Below are positions 13,981-23,500 of a stretch of 24,657 nt of DNA, piece after piece. Source of the DNA: GWB2-37-7 sp049684915 (GTDB taxonomy: Bacteria; Bacillota; Clostridia; Lutisporales; Lutisporaceae); contig JBAVGO010000203.1 in the NCBI GenBank assembly GCA_049684915.1, positions 1 through 24,657 on the forward strand. The letters are read 5' to 3'. Each line of letters starts with the position of its first letter. Within the stretch, counting starts at the first letter, position 1. The position numbers were made by a program, and so were the translations under genes. The notes below the pieces were generated by a model. The model was not told the origin of the DNA. It did no database searches and saw only the letters and a program-made list of their open reading frames with translations.

Positions 13981-15048
13981 TTATTCGTATATGAAGGATC
14001 CATTTTTTTGGACTAACTTGCCATCTGCATAAATCTCGCCGCCAACTCTTAGCTCCTTAATCATATCCCAATGTACCACAGATTTGTTGTCTCCGCCGGA
14101 TTCCTCGTAGGCATTTCCTGCCGCTAAGTGTATCGTGCCGCCTATCTTTTCATCAAATAATATATTCTTAATAAATTTTTGTATGCCATAATTTAATCCG
14201 ATACCAAACTCGCCTATAAATCTTGCACCTTCATCAGAGTCAAGTATCTTGTTTAAGAACTCCTCATTCTTGTCCGCTGTAGCCTTTACTATCTTACCAT
14301 CCTTAAACTCAAGCCTTATACCATCAACCTGAACCCCATATCTAATTGCTGGGAATTCATAGTATATATGTCCATTTGCCGAATCTGTAATTGGTGCATA
14401 GAAAACCTCACCATCTGGAACATTGTTGCTACCACTGCATTTAATGCCTTTTCTGTCTTTAATGCTGAAGGTCAAGTCAGTATCCTTACCAACTATTCTA
14501 ACCGTTTCAGCCTTGTCAAAAATATTTATGATTTTATCCATCTCTTTATCCATCTGCTGATAGTCTACCAAGGTAGCATCAAACAGCATATCTTCGTATT
14601 CTTCCAATGACATATCCGCTTCCTGTGCATAGGAATGTGTTGGAAAGTTTGTCATTACCCATCTTTTTTTCATAATCTCTTTTGATAAAAGACTTGCAAC
14701 CTTGCTATATCGCATGTTCTTATCAGAATCAACCTTAGAAAGATTCTTAACATTGTCAGGAGCTTCAATTACTACAAAAGCATCTGCTTTCTCATACATA
14801 GGCTCAAGAAACTTATTCATGTTTTCAAATTGCTCTTGTGTTCCATTCTCCATGAGAAATTTTGACTGCTCGCTTAGTGTTATTTGAGTAAAGACATTCA
14901 AGCCTGCCTTGATAGCTTGCTTGTATACTTCATCTGCCAAGGGCTTTCCGTTGTAGCTGCTTCTTATAACAAGATTCTCCCCTGCTTTAACCTTTAGAGA
15001 GTGGTTCAGCAATACTGCTGCAAGTTTTTCATTTCTGATATCCTTCAT
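13981..15048 (-). CDS. M29 family aminopeptidase (AmpS/PepS type)
   Basis: This 355-aa cytoplasmic dimetal aminopeptidase removes N-terminal residues from peptides. The C-terminal domain carries the M29 metal ligands in order: a Glu in GIRLEF (about E247), EFGIGLNYGI (E280), HLAAGNAY (H307, Y314) and VVHWDMI (H326, D328). The N-terminal domain starts MKDIRNEKLAAVLLNHSLKV, typical of the family, though the total is shorter than the ~410 aa of AmpS. The GAGGAG site is 12 bases before the ATG, slightly far. It is monocistronic: it has a promoter at 15130-15158 and the terminator at 13933-13974. It could recycle peptides imported by transporters such as the OPT protein at the left end, but that link is only a guess. 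Confidence 0.9.
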   Translation of the reverse strand: MKDIRNEKLAAVLLNHSLKVKAGENLVIRSSYNGKPLADEVYKQAIKAGLNVFTQITLSEQSKFLMENGTQEQFENMNKFLEPMYEKADAFVVIEAPDNVKNLSKVDSDKNMRYSKVASLLSKEIMKKRWVMTNFPTHSYAQEADMSLEEYEDMLFDATLVDYQQMDKEMDKIINIFDKAETVRIVGKDTDLTFSIKDRKGIKCSGSNNVPDGEVFYAPITDSANGHIYYEFPAIRYGVQVDGIRLEFKDGKIVKATADKNEEFLNKILDSDEGARFIGEFGIGLNYGIQKFIKNILFDEKIGGTIHLAAGNAYEESGGDNKSVVHWDMIKELRVGGEIYADGKLVQKNGSFIYE

Positions 15049-15129
15049 TTTGTCAATTTCTCCTCTCGCATTCCTTGTACGGAATAATATTAGATGGATA
15101 TAAAATCAAATAATCAATTAACTACTTTT

Positions 15130-15158
15130 AATATATCATTTTTACTAAACTTTAGCAA
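15130..15158 (-). promoter_or_regulatory. Sigma-A type promoter of the M29 aminopeptidase
   Basis: On the minus strand TTGCTA (15153-15158), a 17-base spacer and TATATT (15130-15135). It lies between the terminator at 15168-15192 and the gene start at 15048. Confidence 0.6.
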
Positions 15159-15167
15159 CTGTTTAAC

Positions 15168-15192
15168 AAAAAAATACACCCTTAGCGGGTGC
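15168..15192 (-). terminator. Intrinsic terminator of the glycolytic gene series
   Basis: On the minus strand CACCC, a 5-base loop and GGGTG, followed by TATTTTTTTG. It lies about 130 bp after the thioesterase stop codon and before the aminopeptidase promoter. Confidence 0.8.
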
Positions 15193-15324
15193 AAAATTGA
15201 ATCAGTTCCCAGTATATTATTATGATTATTGACATATGTATTTAATTTTATACCAAAATTTACTACGTATAATATTTATTTTTAAAATAACATACTATTT
15301 CTTCTTAAATCTGTCTTCTTACCG

Positions 15325-15756
15325 CTATTCGCCTTTATTTGCAGCTTTCATCAGCAAGTTATATAGCTCACTGTTTTTTTTCTTCATGTTCAAAGGCTTT
15401 TTTGTCTTATCTGTAAAGGCATGTACTGTTTCGCCTTCAGCCAATAAGGTATTGTCAAGGTCCCTTATAACCTGGTATTGAAAGCTGAGCTTTACTGCTC
15501 CCAGCTCCTTTACTTGCGTCCTGATAGTAAGCAAATCATCATATTGAGCCGGTATTCTATACCTACAGTGGGATTCGACTACAGGAAGTATTATTCCTAT
15601 TTCCTCCATCTGCTTGTAGCTCATGTCAAACCTTCTCAGGAAATCCCCTCTGCCTACTTCAAACCATACATAATAGTTAGAATGATAAACTATGCCCATG
15701 GCATCTGTCTCAGCATATCTTACCCTAAGCTTGCTTTCATAGTAGTTCTCTGCCAT
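15325..15756 (-). CDS. Acyl-CoA thioesterase, YbgC/4HBT hot-dog fold
   Basis: This 143-aa single hot-dog-fold protein begins MAENYYESKLRVRYAETDAM. YAETDAMGIVYHSNYYVWFE (residues 14-33) is the 4-hydroxybenzoyl-CoA thioesterase/YbgC motif, with D18 as the catalytic carboxylate and H25 nearby. Such enzymes hydrolyse short or aromatic acyl-CoAs; the physiological substrate here is unknown. GAGGAG lies 6 bases before the ATG, and the gene starts 24 bp after the pyk stop, so it is the last gene of the pfkA-pfp-pyk series. It is followed by the terminator at 15168-15192. Confidence 0.9.
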   Translation of the reverse strand: MAENYYESKLRVRYAETDAMGIVYHSNYYVWFEVGRGDFLRRFDMSYKQMEEIGIILPVVESHCRYRIPAQYDDLLTIRTQVKELGAVKLSFQYQVIRDLDNTLLAEGETVHAFTDKTKKPLNMKKKNSELYNLLMKAANKGE

Positions 15757-15780
15757 ATACTGCTCCTCACATACTACGTA

Positions 15781-17535
15781 TTAAAGAACCCTTGCAGTTC
15801 CTTTATATATCACACCTCTAGCAGTGTCCATTGTAACTGTTTGACCATCTTTGAAAAGTGTTAAAGCGTCCTTAACTCCAACAATAACAGGCTTGCCTAG
15901 GGCTATACCCACTATTGCTGCATGAGAGGTTATTCCGCCTTGCTCTACAATGAATGCAGAAGCTTTATTCATTAGAGGCATCGTTTCCTTATCACTGTTT
16001 ATAAGCACAAGTATATCTCCATCCTGTACCTTATCACTATCCTTGTCTAAATCATTTATTATGGATACTCTACCTGTCACTGATTTAAACCCTACACCTA
16101 TTCCTTTTGCTACTATATTACCAATTATATGAACCTTTATCAGATTGGTAGTACCAGCCACACCCGCAGGTATTCCGGCTGTTATTACTACCAAGTCTCC
16201 GCTGTTTATATAGTTATTTGCAATAGCTTGATTGACAGATTGCTCAATCAAATCATCAGTGCTGTCTGTTTGCTTTATAAGCACTGAATAAACTCCAAAA
16301 CTTAAGCTAAGCTTTCTTCTTACTCTCTCATCAAAAGTGGCTGCTATAACAGGTGCCTTTGGTCTAAACTTTGATACCATTCTAGGAGTTGAACCTGACT
16401 GAGTAGGTGTTATTATAGCCGCTGCCCCAAGCTCATAAGCGGTTGTACAAGAAGCATGGCTGATTGCATTTGCAATTGTAATTTCACCTTTATGGTTCAT
16501 ATCTTTAATATATTTTCCATAGTCTAAGTCTAACTCTGTACGTTCAGCTATAGTAGCCATTGTTTTTACCGCTTCAATAGGGTATCTGCCTGCTGCAGTC
16601 TCTCCCGAAAGCATAATTGCATCGGTACCATCAAAAATTGAGTTTGCAATATCCGTAACCTCAGCTCTTGTAGGTCTTGGATTTCTAATCATAGAATCCA
16701 ACATTTGAGTAGCTGTTATAACAGGCTTGCCTGCTTCATTTGCCTTCTTTATAAGCATCTTCTGAGTGAGAGGAATTTCCTCAGCAGGCAGCTCTACCCC
16801 TAGATCTCCTCTTGCTACCATTAAGCCATCAGATACCTTTAGTATCTCATTTATGTTATCTACGCCTTCCTGGTTCTCAATCTTGGATATAATACTTATG
16901 TAGCTTCCATTGTTTTCTTCCAGTATCCTTCTTATTTGTATAACATCTGCACCCTTTCTTATGAAGGATGCCGCTACAATATCAATCTCGTTTTGTATGC
17001 CAAATTCTAGGTCTGAGATATCTTTTTCTGTAATAGCTGGTAGCTTTGATGTTGCTCCCGGTATATTTACGTTTTTGTTATTTGAAAGGTCTCCTCCGTT
17101 TACTACCTCGCATACTACATCTGTATCCGTTTTATCAAGAACTCTAAGCTCAATTAAGCCATCAGCAATAAGTATTCTGGCGCCCTGCATTACCTCTTGC
17201 GGCAGCTCCTTATAAGTAATGCTGCATACGTTGCTGTTTCCCATTACTTCTTTAGTAGTTAAAGTAAATCGAGCTCCTGTTATTATTTCAGCTTTTCCAT
17301 CCTTAAAGCTTCCCAGCCTTACCTCAGGACCCTTAGTATCCAGCATAATTGCTACTGGCTTATTAATCTGCTGTCTTACCCGCTTTATTGTATCTATTCT
17401 TTTTTTATGTTCCTCGTGAGTTCCGTGAGAGAAATTAAGCCTTGCTACATTCATTCCTGCATTAATAAGCTGTGTCAGTATTTCTTCACTATCACTGGCT
17501 GGTCCTATAGTACATATAATCTTTGTTCTTCTCAT
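15781..17535 (-). CDS. pyk: Pyruvate kinase with C-terminal PEP-utilising-type domain
   Basis: This 584-aa enzyme converts PEP and ADP to pyruvate and ATP, the last step of glycolysis. Motifs in order are RRTKIICTIGPAS (start), ARLNFSHG, MLDTKGPEVR, ISKIENQEG, MVARGDLGVELP and ATQMLDSMIRNPRPTRAEV with FDGTDAIMLSGETA. The catalytic and regulatory core ends near residue 470. A further ~110 residues carry EQGGITSHAAIVGIALGKPV, with the His (about H538) and fold of the phosphohistidine domain of PEP-utilising enzymes; this extension is common in Bacillus and Clostridium pyruvate kinases. An AAGGTGGGG site precedes the ATG. The gene is 23 bp downstream of pfp and 24 bp upstream of the thioesterase, so co-transcription is very likely. 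Confidence 0.96.
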   Translation of the reverse strand: MRRTKIICTIGPASDSEEILTQLINAGMNVARLNFSHGTHEEHKKRIDTIKRVRQQINKPVAIMLDTKGPEVRLGSFKDGKAEIITGARFTLTTKEVMGNSNVCSITYKELPQEVMQGARILIADGLIELRVLDKTDTDVVCEVVNGGDLSNNKNVNIPGATSKLPAITEKDISDLEFGIQNEIDIVAASFIRKGADVIQIRRILEENNGSYISIISKIENQEGVDNINEILKVSDGLMVARGDLGVELPAEEIPLTQKMLIKKANEAGKPVITATQMLDSMIRNPRPTRAEVTDIANSIFDGTDAIMLSGETAAGRYPIEAVKTMATIAERTELDLDYGKYIKDMNHKGEITIANAISHASCTTAYELGAAAIITPTQSGSTPRMVSKFRPKAPVIAATFDERVRRKLSLSFGVYSVLIKQTDSTDDLIEQSVNQAIANNYINSGDLVVITAGIPAGVAGTTNLIKVHIIGNIVAKGIGVGFKSVTGRVSIINDLDKDSDKVQDGDILVLINSDKETMPLMNKASAFIVEQGGITSHAAIVGIALGKPVIVGVKDALTLFKDGQTVTMDTARGVIYKGTARVL

Positions 17536-17558
17536 AAGTTCATCCCCACCTTAGGATT

Positions 17559-18833
17559 TTATTTTACATTCCAAGTATCTAATTTCTGCTCTATAAGCCT
17601 CTTGTTTAATCTACAGTATCTTGGAATGCCATTTTCCATTCTTATTTTTACTTCACCCATAATTAATGGTCTTATATAATCAATAGCTTCTTGTTTTATG
17701 TTGTTGCCTTCTTCTGTAATCCATTCTCTAGGAATTTTTCTTTCTTGGTTTGCAACATCATCAAGATCTACAAGCTGTGTTGTACACTTGTAATCAGCTG
17801 TACTTTCTCTAAACAAACCTATCATTTTGCCTGTATGTCCTTCAATAGCATATCGAACTGCCATTTGACCACATAGGTACGCTTCCTCGTTGTCTGTAAG
17901 TGATGCACAATGAGCAGAGCTTCTTTGAATAGTGCTGTAGTTCACTGTCCTTACCTTTTTACATATGTTTTGTGATACATAGGACTCAAGTATTGTAGAT
18001 ACTCCACCTAACTGCACGTGTCCGAAGGCATCCTTTATTTGTAAATCTCTATACATTTCAGATATGTACTGTCCCTGCTCATTCTTAATACCTTCTGATA
18101 CAGCAATTACTGCATAATTGTATTTCTCCAAAGCATATCTTACATCCTTATCAAACTGCTCTAAGGTAAAGGCAACCTCAGGAAGATATATATAATGAGG
18201 TGCATCATCCTTGTACTTCTTTGCTAAGGCGGCCGAAGCAGTTAACCAGCCTGCATTTCTACCCATTAACTCACATATAGTTACGGTATTATAGTTGTAT
18301 ACTCTTGCATCTAGTCCAATTTCCTTTATTGAGGTTGCAATGAACTTTGCAGCACTACCATAACCAGGAGTATGGTCTGTTACAGGCAAATCATTATCTA
18401 TGGTCTTTGGTACTCCTATTGACTTAAGCTCATAGCCTACCTTTTGTGCATACAGGCTTACCTTATAAGCAGTATCCATAGAGTCATTGCCGCCAATATA
18501 AAAGAAATATCTTATATTATGTGCTTTAAACACCTCTATTATCCTTTTGAAATCTCCATCACTTTTTTCTAAGGATTTCAGTTTGTATCTGCAAGAACCT
18601 AATGCAGCTGCCGGTGTCACCTTAAGCAGTTCTATCTCTTCTGGTGACTCCTGATTAAAGGAAAAGAATTCTTCATTTAACACTCCTGCAATACCGTTTA
18701 GGGCACCGTAAACTTCATTTATTTCACCTGTTTTAAAGGCCTCCTGAATAACCCCACATGCACTGGCATTAATTACAGAAGTTGGTCCTCCTGACTGTGC
18801 AACAAGACAATTTCCAGCTAGTTTAGACATCAT
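17559..18833 (-). CDS. pfp: 6-phosphofructokinase, PPi-dependent type
   Basis: This 424-aa enzyme phosphorylates fructose 6-phosphate, with signatures of the PPi-using type. GGNDS (114-118) has Asp where ATP enzymes have Gly in GGDGS, and PKTIDND (142-148) has Lys where ATP enzymes have Gly in PGTIDND. These two exchanges are the established discriminators. CELMGRNAGW (188-197) binds the sugar phosphate. Using PPi makes the step reversible and saves ATP. The ORF starts with two consecutive Met codons (18833 and 18830) close behind GGGGGAG, and the second is the better spaced. pfkA lies 152 bp upstream and pyk 23 bp downstream. A candidate extended -10 promoter lies at 18926-18934, so it may be transcribed separately from pfkA. 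Confidence 0.92.
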   Translation of the reverse strand: MMSKLAGNCLVAQSGGPTSVINASACGVIQEAFKTGEINEVYGALNGIAGVLNEEFFSFNQESPEEIELLKVTPAAALGSCRYKLKSLEKSDGDFKRIIEVFKAHNIRYFFYIGGNDSMDTAYKVSLYAQKVGYELKSIGVPKTIDNDLPVTDHTPGYGSAAKFIATSIKEIGLDARVYNYNTVTICELMGRNAGWLTASAALAKKYKDDAPHYIYLPEVAFTLEQFDKDVRYALEKYNYAVIAVSEGIKNEQGQYISEMYRDLQIKDAFGHVQLGGVSTILESYVSQNICKKVRTVNYSTIQRSSAHCASLTDNEEAYLCGQMAVRYAIEGHTGKMIGLFRESTADYKCTTQLVDLDDVANQERKIPREWITEEGNNIKQEAIDYIRPLIMGEVKIRMENGIPRYCRLNKRLIEQKLDTWNVK

Positions 18834-18925
18834 ACTCCCCCTCTATATGTTAATATTATTTTGTTAGCTATAAGTTAGATATATATTATATCCATGTTAA
18901 ATTATATATAATAATTCATCTATAT

Positions 18926-18934
18926 ATTATAGCA
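18926..18934 (-). promoter_or_regulatory. Candidate extended -10 promoter upstream of pfp
   Basis: On the minus strand TGCTATAAT, a consensus -10 with TGn extension and no good -35. It is about 93 bp before the pfp start. A second ATATAAT-like run lies closer to the gene. Confidence 0.45.
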
Positions 18935-18985
18935 TTTAAGTTAATTTTAGACTACACTTTTAGGTTTGGAGTATGAGATACAATT

Positions 18986-19957
18986 TTAATACTGTAGATT
19001 GTTAGATAGCAAATCAGCCAAATCATATAAATCTTTTTTAAATATCCGTTTCATGGCTAGAGCCTTATCTATGTCCATATCAAATATTTTGTTTTCTTTT
19101 ATACCGACAACTCTTCCTGCTTTATTATCAACCAAAAGATCCACCGCCTTAGCTCCCATCCTACTTGCCAACAAACGATCTGCCGCAGTTGCGTTGCCAC
19201 CTCTTTGGATATATCCTAGTATGGTTGTTCTAACCTCGATATCCACCTTGCTTCTGATTTCTGCCTCAAGCTTAATTCCATCTCCTGCACCCTCTGAAAG
19301 CACTATTATACTATGCAGCTTGCCTCTGTTTTTACCCTGTATCAGCTTCTTGCAAATATCATCTATGGAGTATTCAATTTCTGGAACAATAATACTTTCT
19401 GCCCCTCCAGCTATACCTGCATATAATGCAATGTCCCCGCAATTTCTTCCCATTACTTCAATTATGCTAGCACGTTCGTGAGAAGTGGAGGTATCTCTTA
19501 TTTTATTTATAGCATCTAATACATTGTTAACTGCAGTATCAAAACCAATAGTATAGTCAGTATAAGCAAGGTCGTTATCTATTGTTCCGGGTATCCCGAT
19601 ACACGCGATTCCACATTCTGTAAGCTTTTGTGCCCCTGCAAAGGAACCATCCCCTCCAATTATAACTATACCGTCAATATTAAATATTTTAGCAACATTT
19701 ACAGCCTTTTCAAGTCCCACAAGCGTCATAAACTCTTCACTTCTTGCAGTTTTAAGTATTGTACCGCCTCTTTGAATAATATCAGCCACAGAGCTCATAT
19801 TCATTTCTTCTATATCCCCTTGAATCAGTCCATTGTAGCCTCTTCGTATGCCGTGAACCTTCAAGCCTTTGTTTATACCTGTTCTAACCACCGCTCTTAT
19901 AGCGGCATTCATTCCAGGCGCATCTCCCCCACTTGTTAACACTGCAATATTTTTCAT
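18986..19957 (-). CDS. pfkA: ATP-dependent 6-phosphofructokinase
   Basis: This 323-aa enzyme of the PfkA family commits fructose 6-phosphate to glycolysis with ATP. It begins MKNIAVLTSGGDAPGMNAAI. ATP-type residues are present: GGDGS (101-105) and PGTIDND (123-129, catalytic Asp in TIDND), plus R72 (KTARSEEF), MGRNCGD (169-175) and GYIQRGG. Length is standard (about 320). A strong AGGAGG (19963-19968) precedes the ATG at 19955-19957. Immediately upstream of that site is a long inverted repeat (19972-20060) that would form a leader hairpin. Gene order dnaE-pfkA-pyk is classical in Firmicutes; here a second phosphofructokinase gene has been placed between pfkA and pyk. Confidence 0.96.
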   Translation of the reverse strand: MKNIAVLTSGGDAPGMNAAIRAVVRTGINKGLKVHGIRRGYNGLIQGDIEEMNMSSVADIIQRGGTILKTARSEEFMTLVGLEKAVNVAKIFNIDGIVIIGGDGSFAGAQKLTECGIACIGIPGTIDNDLAYTDYTIGFDTAVNNVLDAINKIRDTSTSHERASIIEVMGRNCGDIALYAGIAGGAESIIVPEIEYSIDDICKKLIQGKNRGKLHSIIVLSEGAGDGIKLEAEIRSKVDIEVRTTILGYIQRGGNATAADRLLASRMGAKAVDLLVDNKAGRVVGIKENKIFDMDIDKALAMKRIFKKDLYDLADLLSNNLQY

Positions 19958-19971
19958 ATAAGCCTCCTATT

Positions 19972-20060
19972 CACACAGCAAAGTTTAGTTACTGTTTATT
20001 GCGTAGGCTCATTTATGTGCCTTGAAGCGATATTATACAGTAACTTAGCTTTGCTGCGTG
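19972..20060 (-). promoter_or_regulatory. Long inverted repeat in the pfkA leader
   Basis: Arms of 24 bases (19973-19996 region and 20037-20060) pair with about three mismatches. The left arm contains CAGCAAAGTTTAGTTACTGT (19976-19995) and the right arm ACAGTAACTTAGCTTTGCTG (20037-20056). A 41-base loop has its own AGGC/GCCT stem. In pfkA mRNA the structure would end only a few bases before the ribosome binding site. It could be an RNA leader or a small inserted element; no known riboswitch class is recognised. Confidence 0.6.
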
Positions 20061-20071
20061 ATTTCATTTTT

Positions 20072-20102
20072 TCGTCCCACCCGGACATATTCTGTCCCAT
20101 TT
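20072..20102 (-). repeat. Short GC-rich hairpin motif downstream of the 65-aa gene
   Basis: On the minus strand TGGGACAGAATATGTCC contains the stem GGACA/TGTCC, followed by GGGTGGGACG. It is strikingly GC-rich for the context. It lies between the small gene's stop and the pfkA leader hairpin; role unknown. Confidence 0.4.
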
Positions 20103-20143
20103 GCATAAAACAAAAATACTGATAGTATTTATACAAATTTTCT

Positions 20144-20341
20144 CTAATATCCAAGTTCTATTAAAATGCTATGAGCTTCCTCTACTTCACCCTCGGGAAC
20201 CAGTATTTCATAGTAGCTGTCTTCTTCATTAGGACTTTTTCCCACAGATTCTATTTTTGTCAATACACCTTCTTGTGAAATAAGGTCGCTGATTTTTTCT
20301 GCTAGTTTCTTGTTCTTTGCTAAATATACTACCGCCCACAT
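20144..20341 (-). CDS. Small DUF2007-like protein
   Basis: This 65-aa protein begins MWAVVYLAKNKKLAEKISDL and ends EEAHSILIELGY. The pattern is a beta strand, a helix with A-E-K, a second strand around VLTKIESVG, then YYEILVPEGEVEEAHSIL. This fits the small signal-transducing-like DUF2007 fold (ferredoxin-like, ~65-70 aa). Relatives are found beside pfkA or dnaE in clostridial genomes, as I recall them; the function is not known. The frame extends five codons upstream to a TTG that lies inside the ribosome binding site, so ATG at 20339-20341, seven bases after GGGAGG, is the start. It is probably co-transcribed with pfkA. Confidence 0.75.
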   Translation of the reverse strand: MWAVVYLAKNKKLAEKISDLISQEGVLTKIESVGKSPNEEDSYYEILVPEGEVEEAHSILIELGY

Positions 20342-20432
20342 ACTACTACCTCCCAACTGTTTACCTAGTGTTTAACTCTATACTCACATATTTATAAAAT
20401 CAATAATAAATAACAAAAGTATTATTCCTTTT

Positions 20433-20566
20433 TTAAATATTGCTATCCTATATGTTTTGCACTAAACAACCTACATTAAATTCAAGTGGAGAATACATCT
20501 CACTATTTTATAAATATAAATTGTTTAGTGCTATATATATAATATTATCGGACAGCAATATTAAAT
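20433..20566 (-). repeat. Nested inverted-repeat structure between dnaE and the 65-aa gene
   Basis: Three nested pairs share one axis. The outer pair is AATATTGCTATCC (20436-20448) with GGACAGCAATATT (20550-20562). The middle pair is GCACTAAACAA (20459-20469) with TTGTTTAGTGC (20521-20531), perfect over 11 bp. The inner pair is GTGGAGA with TCTCAC near the centre, with one bulge. It spans about 134 bp and has no coding frame. Either a structured RNA or 3' element after dnaE, or a MITE-like insertion with the outer pair as termini. Confidence 0.65.
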
Positions 20567-20595
20567 ATTATAGTAAATTCTAGCTTTACTTATCT

Positions 20596-23500
20596 TTATT
20601 TCTTTACTGCTACGCAATCCTGTCCTAGAAGCTTGCCAAGCTCCTCAATAAGTGAATCCTTGATATCAACCCACATAGTCTTATCTGCAACCATAACCTG
20701 AGCTTTACTACTAGTGGTTTTTCTGCTATCATCAACTACATATACTGGCTGCTGACCCTTATAGCGACTCAGTATTTTTTTTATATGCTCCAGTATATCA
20801 GGCTGCATTGATGTATTTATCTTCACATAAAGCTTCCCGATATTCTCTTGCACTGCTTCTGCCAAAGGTCGTATCTTTTCACATAAGATTTTAGCTTCCT
20901 CATCTTCCCTTTGGCTCACCTTGCCTTCTACCAGCACTATACTGTCTATCTGTATAAACCTTCCGTATTCCTCAAAAGTTCTAGGAAAAACTATCAGCTC
21001 AATAGTACCGTATAAATCCTCTAGTTGAACAAATGCCATCATATTATTGTTCTTGGTGCTTTTTTGCTTTATACTAACCACTATTCCACCAATTATCACT
21101 CGTTTGTTGTCATAGCTAAAATCTGTCTGAGCTTCTGCGTCATCCTCATCATTTACCTTTATCAGCTCCGCTGTAGTGATACTGGTTTTGTTATGCAATA
21201 TATCTTTGTACTCAAGCAATGGATGACCACTGATGTATAATCCAAGCATTTCCTTCTCCATAGAGAGCAGTTCATTCTGTGCATATTCCTCAATATTTGG
21301 ATATATGTTTTGCTCCAAGGTATCTGAGCTTTCTATTGTATCAAAAAGTGAAAGCTGCCCTTCAACGTTTCTTTTTCTTTGATCCTGTACACTATCAAGC
21401 AGCTTCTCATAGACCGCCAGCATCTGACTTCTCTTTGCTCTCAGACTATCAAAAGCACCGCATTTTATCAAGCTCTCTACGGTTCGTTTATTTATGGTAC
21501 TTAAATCAACCTTGTTCAAAAAATCATATAGGCTTTTGAAGCGTCCCTTTTCTTCTCGTCCCCGTATTATAGCAGCAATAGCATTGTTGCCTACATTCTT
21601 CACTGCCGCAAGTCCAAATCTGATATTCTTATCATAGACTGTGAACTTTATATAGCTTTCGTTTATATCCGGTGGCAAAATTTCTATATTCAGGTTTTTA
21701 CTGTGCATAATGTATTCTGCTACCTTGCCACTACTGCCCATAACGCTGGTTATGAGAGCCGCAGTAAACTCCACAGGATAATAATACTTTAACCACGCAG
21801 TCTGATAAGCTATTATCGCATACGCAGCAGCATGAGACTTGTTAAAGCCATATTTCGCAAACTCTGCCAGCTCGTCAAATATCTGACTGGCAATGTCTTC
21901 GCTAATTCCATTTCTTACACAGCCAGGTACTTTTATCTCACCATTTTCTACTATTCCGTTTATGAAATTTTCTCTTTCCTTCGCCATTACATCAGCCTTT
22001 TTCTTGGACATGGCTCTACGAACCAAGTCAGATCTGCCCATGGAATAGCCCCCAAGCTCTCTGAAAACCTGCATTACCTGCTCCTGATATATTACACAGC
22101 CATAGGTAACCTGAAGTATGTCCTCAAGCTTCTGGTGAAGGTATTTTATTTTCTCAGGATGATATTTATTCTGTACATATCTTGGAATCTGATCCATTGG
22201 TCCCGGTCTGTAAAGTGAAATACCTGCTATAATATCCTCCAGACTACTTGGCTTAAGCTCTTTCATAAATTGAGTCATGCCATTGCTTTCCAACTGGAAA
22301 ACCCCATAGGTCTCACCCTCGGATATCATTTTATAGACCTTCTGATCATCATAATTAAGATTTTCTATATCAGGCACTTCTTGAGCCTTCGCTCTTATAA
22401 TATCAAGTGTGTCTCTTATTACTGTCAAGGTTCTTAAGCCTAAGAAGTCCATTTTCAGCAGCCCCAGCTCCTCCAAGGTGCCCATTGGATACTGCGTAGT
22501 CACTACATCGTCATTCTTCTGCAAAGGTACATATTCAGTTACATCCTTTTTGGATATAACTACTCCGGCAGCATGAGTGGAAGCATGACGTGGCATTCCT
22601 TCTAAGGACTTAGACATATCTAAAAGCTGTTTAACAGTATCCTCTTCATCATAAAGGTTCTTAAGCTCATGGCTTACCTCTAAGGCTCTCTCTATAGTCA
22701 TACCAATCTCAAAGGGTATCTTCTTCGCAATCATATCTACTTGTGCATAAGGTATGTTCAAAGCCCTTCCTACATCTCTTATGGCACCTCTAGCAGCCAT
22801 TGTACCAAAGGTTATAATCTGAGCAACTCTTTCCTTGCCATACTTGCTTATTACATAGTCAATGACCTCCTGCCTTCTCTCGTAACAAAAATCTACGTCA
22901 AAATCAGGCATACTTATTCTCTCAGGGTTTAGAAAACGCTCAAATATTAGGTTATATTTCATGGGGTCAATATTTGTTATGCCTACACAATAAGCTACCA
23001 AGCTTCCGGCACCTGAGCCTCTACCCGGTCCTACCATAATACCGTTTTCTTTAGCAAATCTCACATAATCCCATACTATGAGGTAATAATCTGCATAACC
23101 CATCCTTGTGATTACTGACAGCTCATACTCAGCTCTTTCTCTTATTTCCTCAGTAATTTCCTTGTATTTTAAATCCAAGCCTTCAAAGCATAAATACCTT
23201 AAATAGCTATCCGAGGTATAGCCCTCTGGCACGTCAAAAGCAGGTAAATGCACCTGTCCAAATACAAAATCCATGTTGCACATGTCTGCTACCATATTTG
23301 AGTTTTCTACAGCTTCAGGAATGTATCCAAAAAGCTCGTGCATTTCGTCATAAGACTTAAGATAAAACTCCTCACCCTTAAACTTTAGCCTTACCTCATC
23401 CTCTATTGTCTTTCCTGTCTGTATACAAAGCAGTACATCGTGAGCCTTACTATCCTCTCTTTTTACATAGTGCACATCATTGCTGGCAACAAGAGGAATG

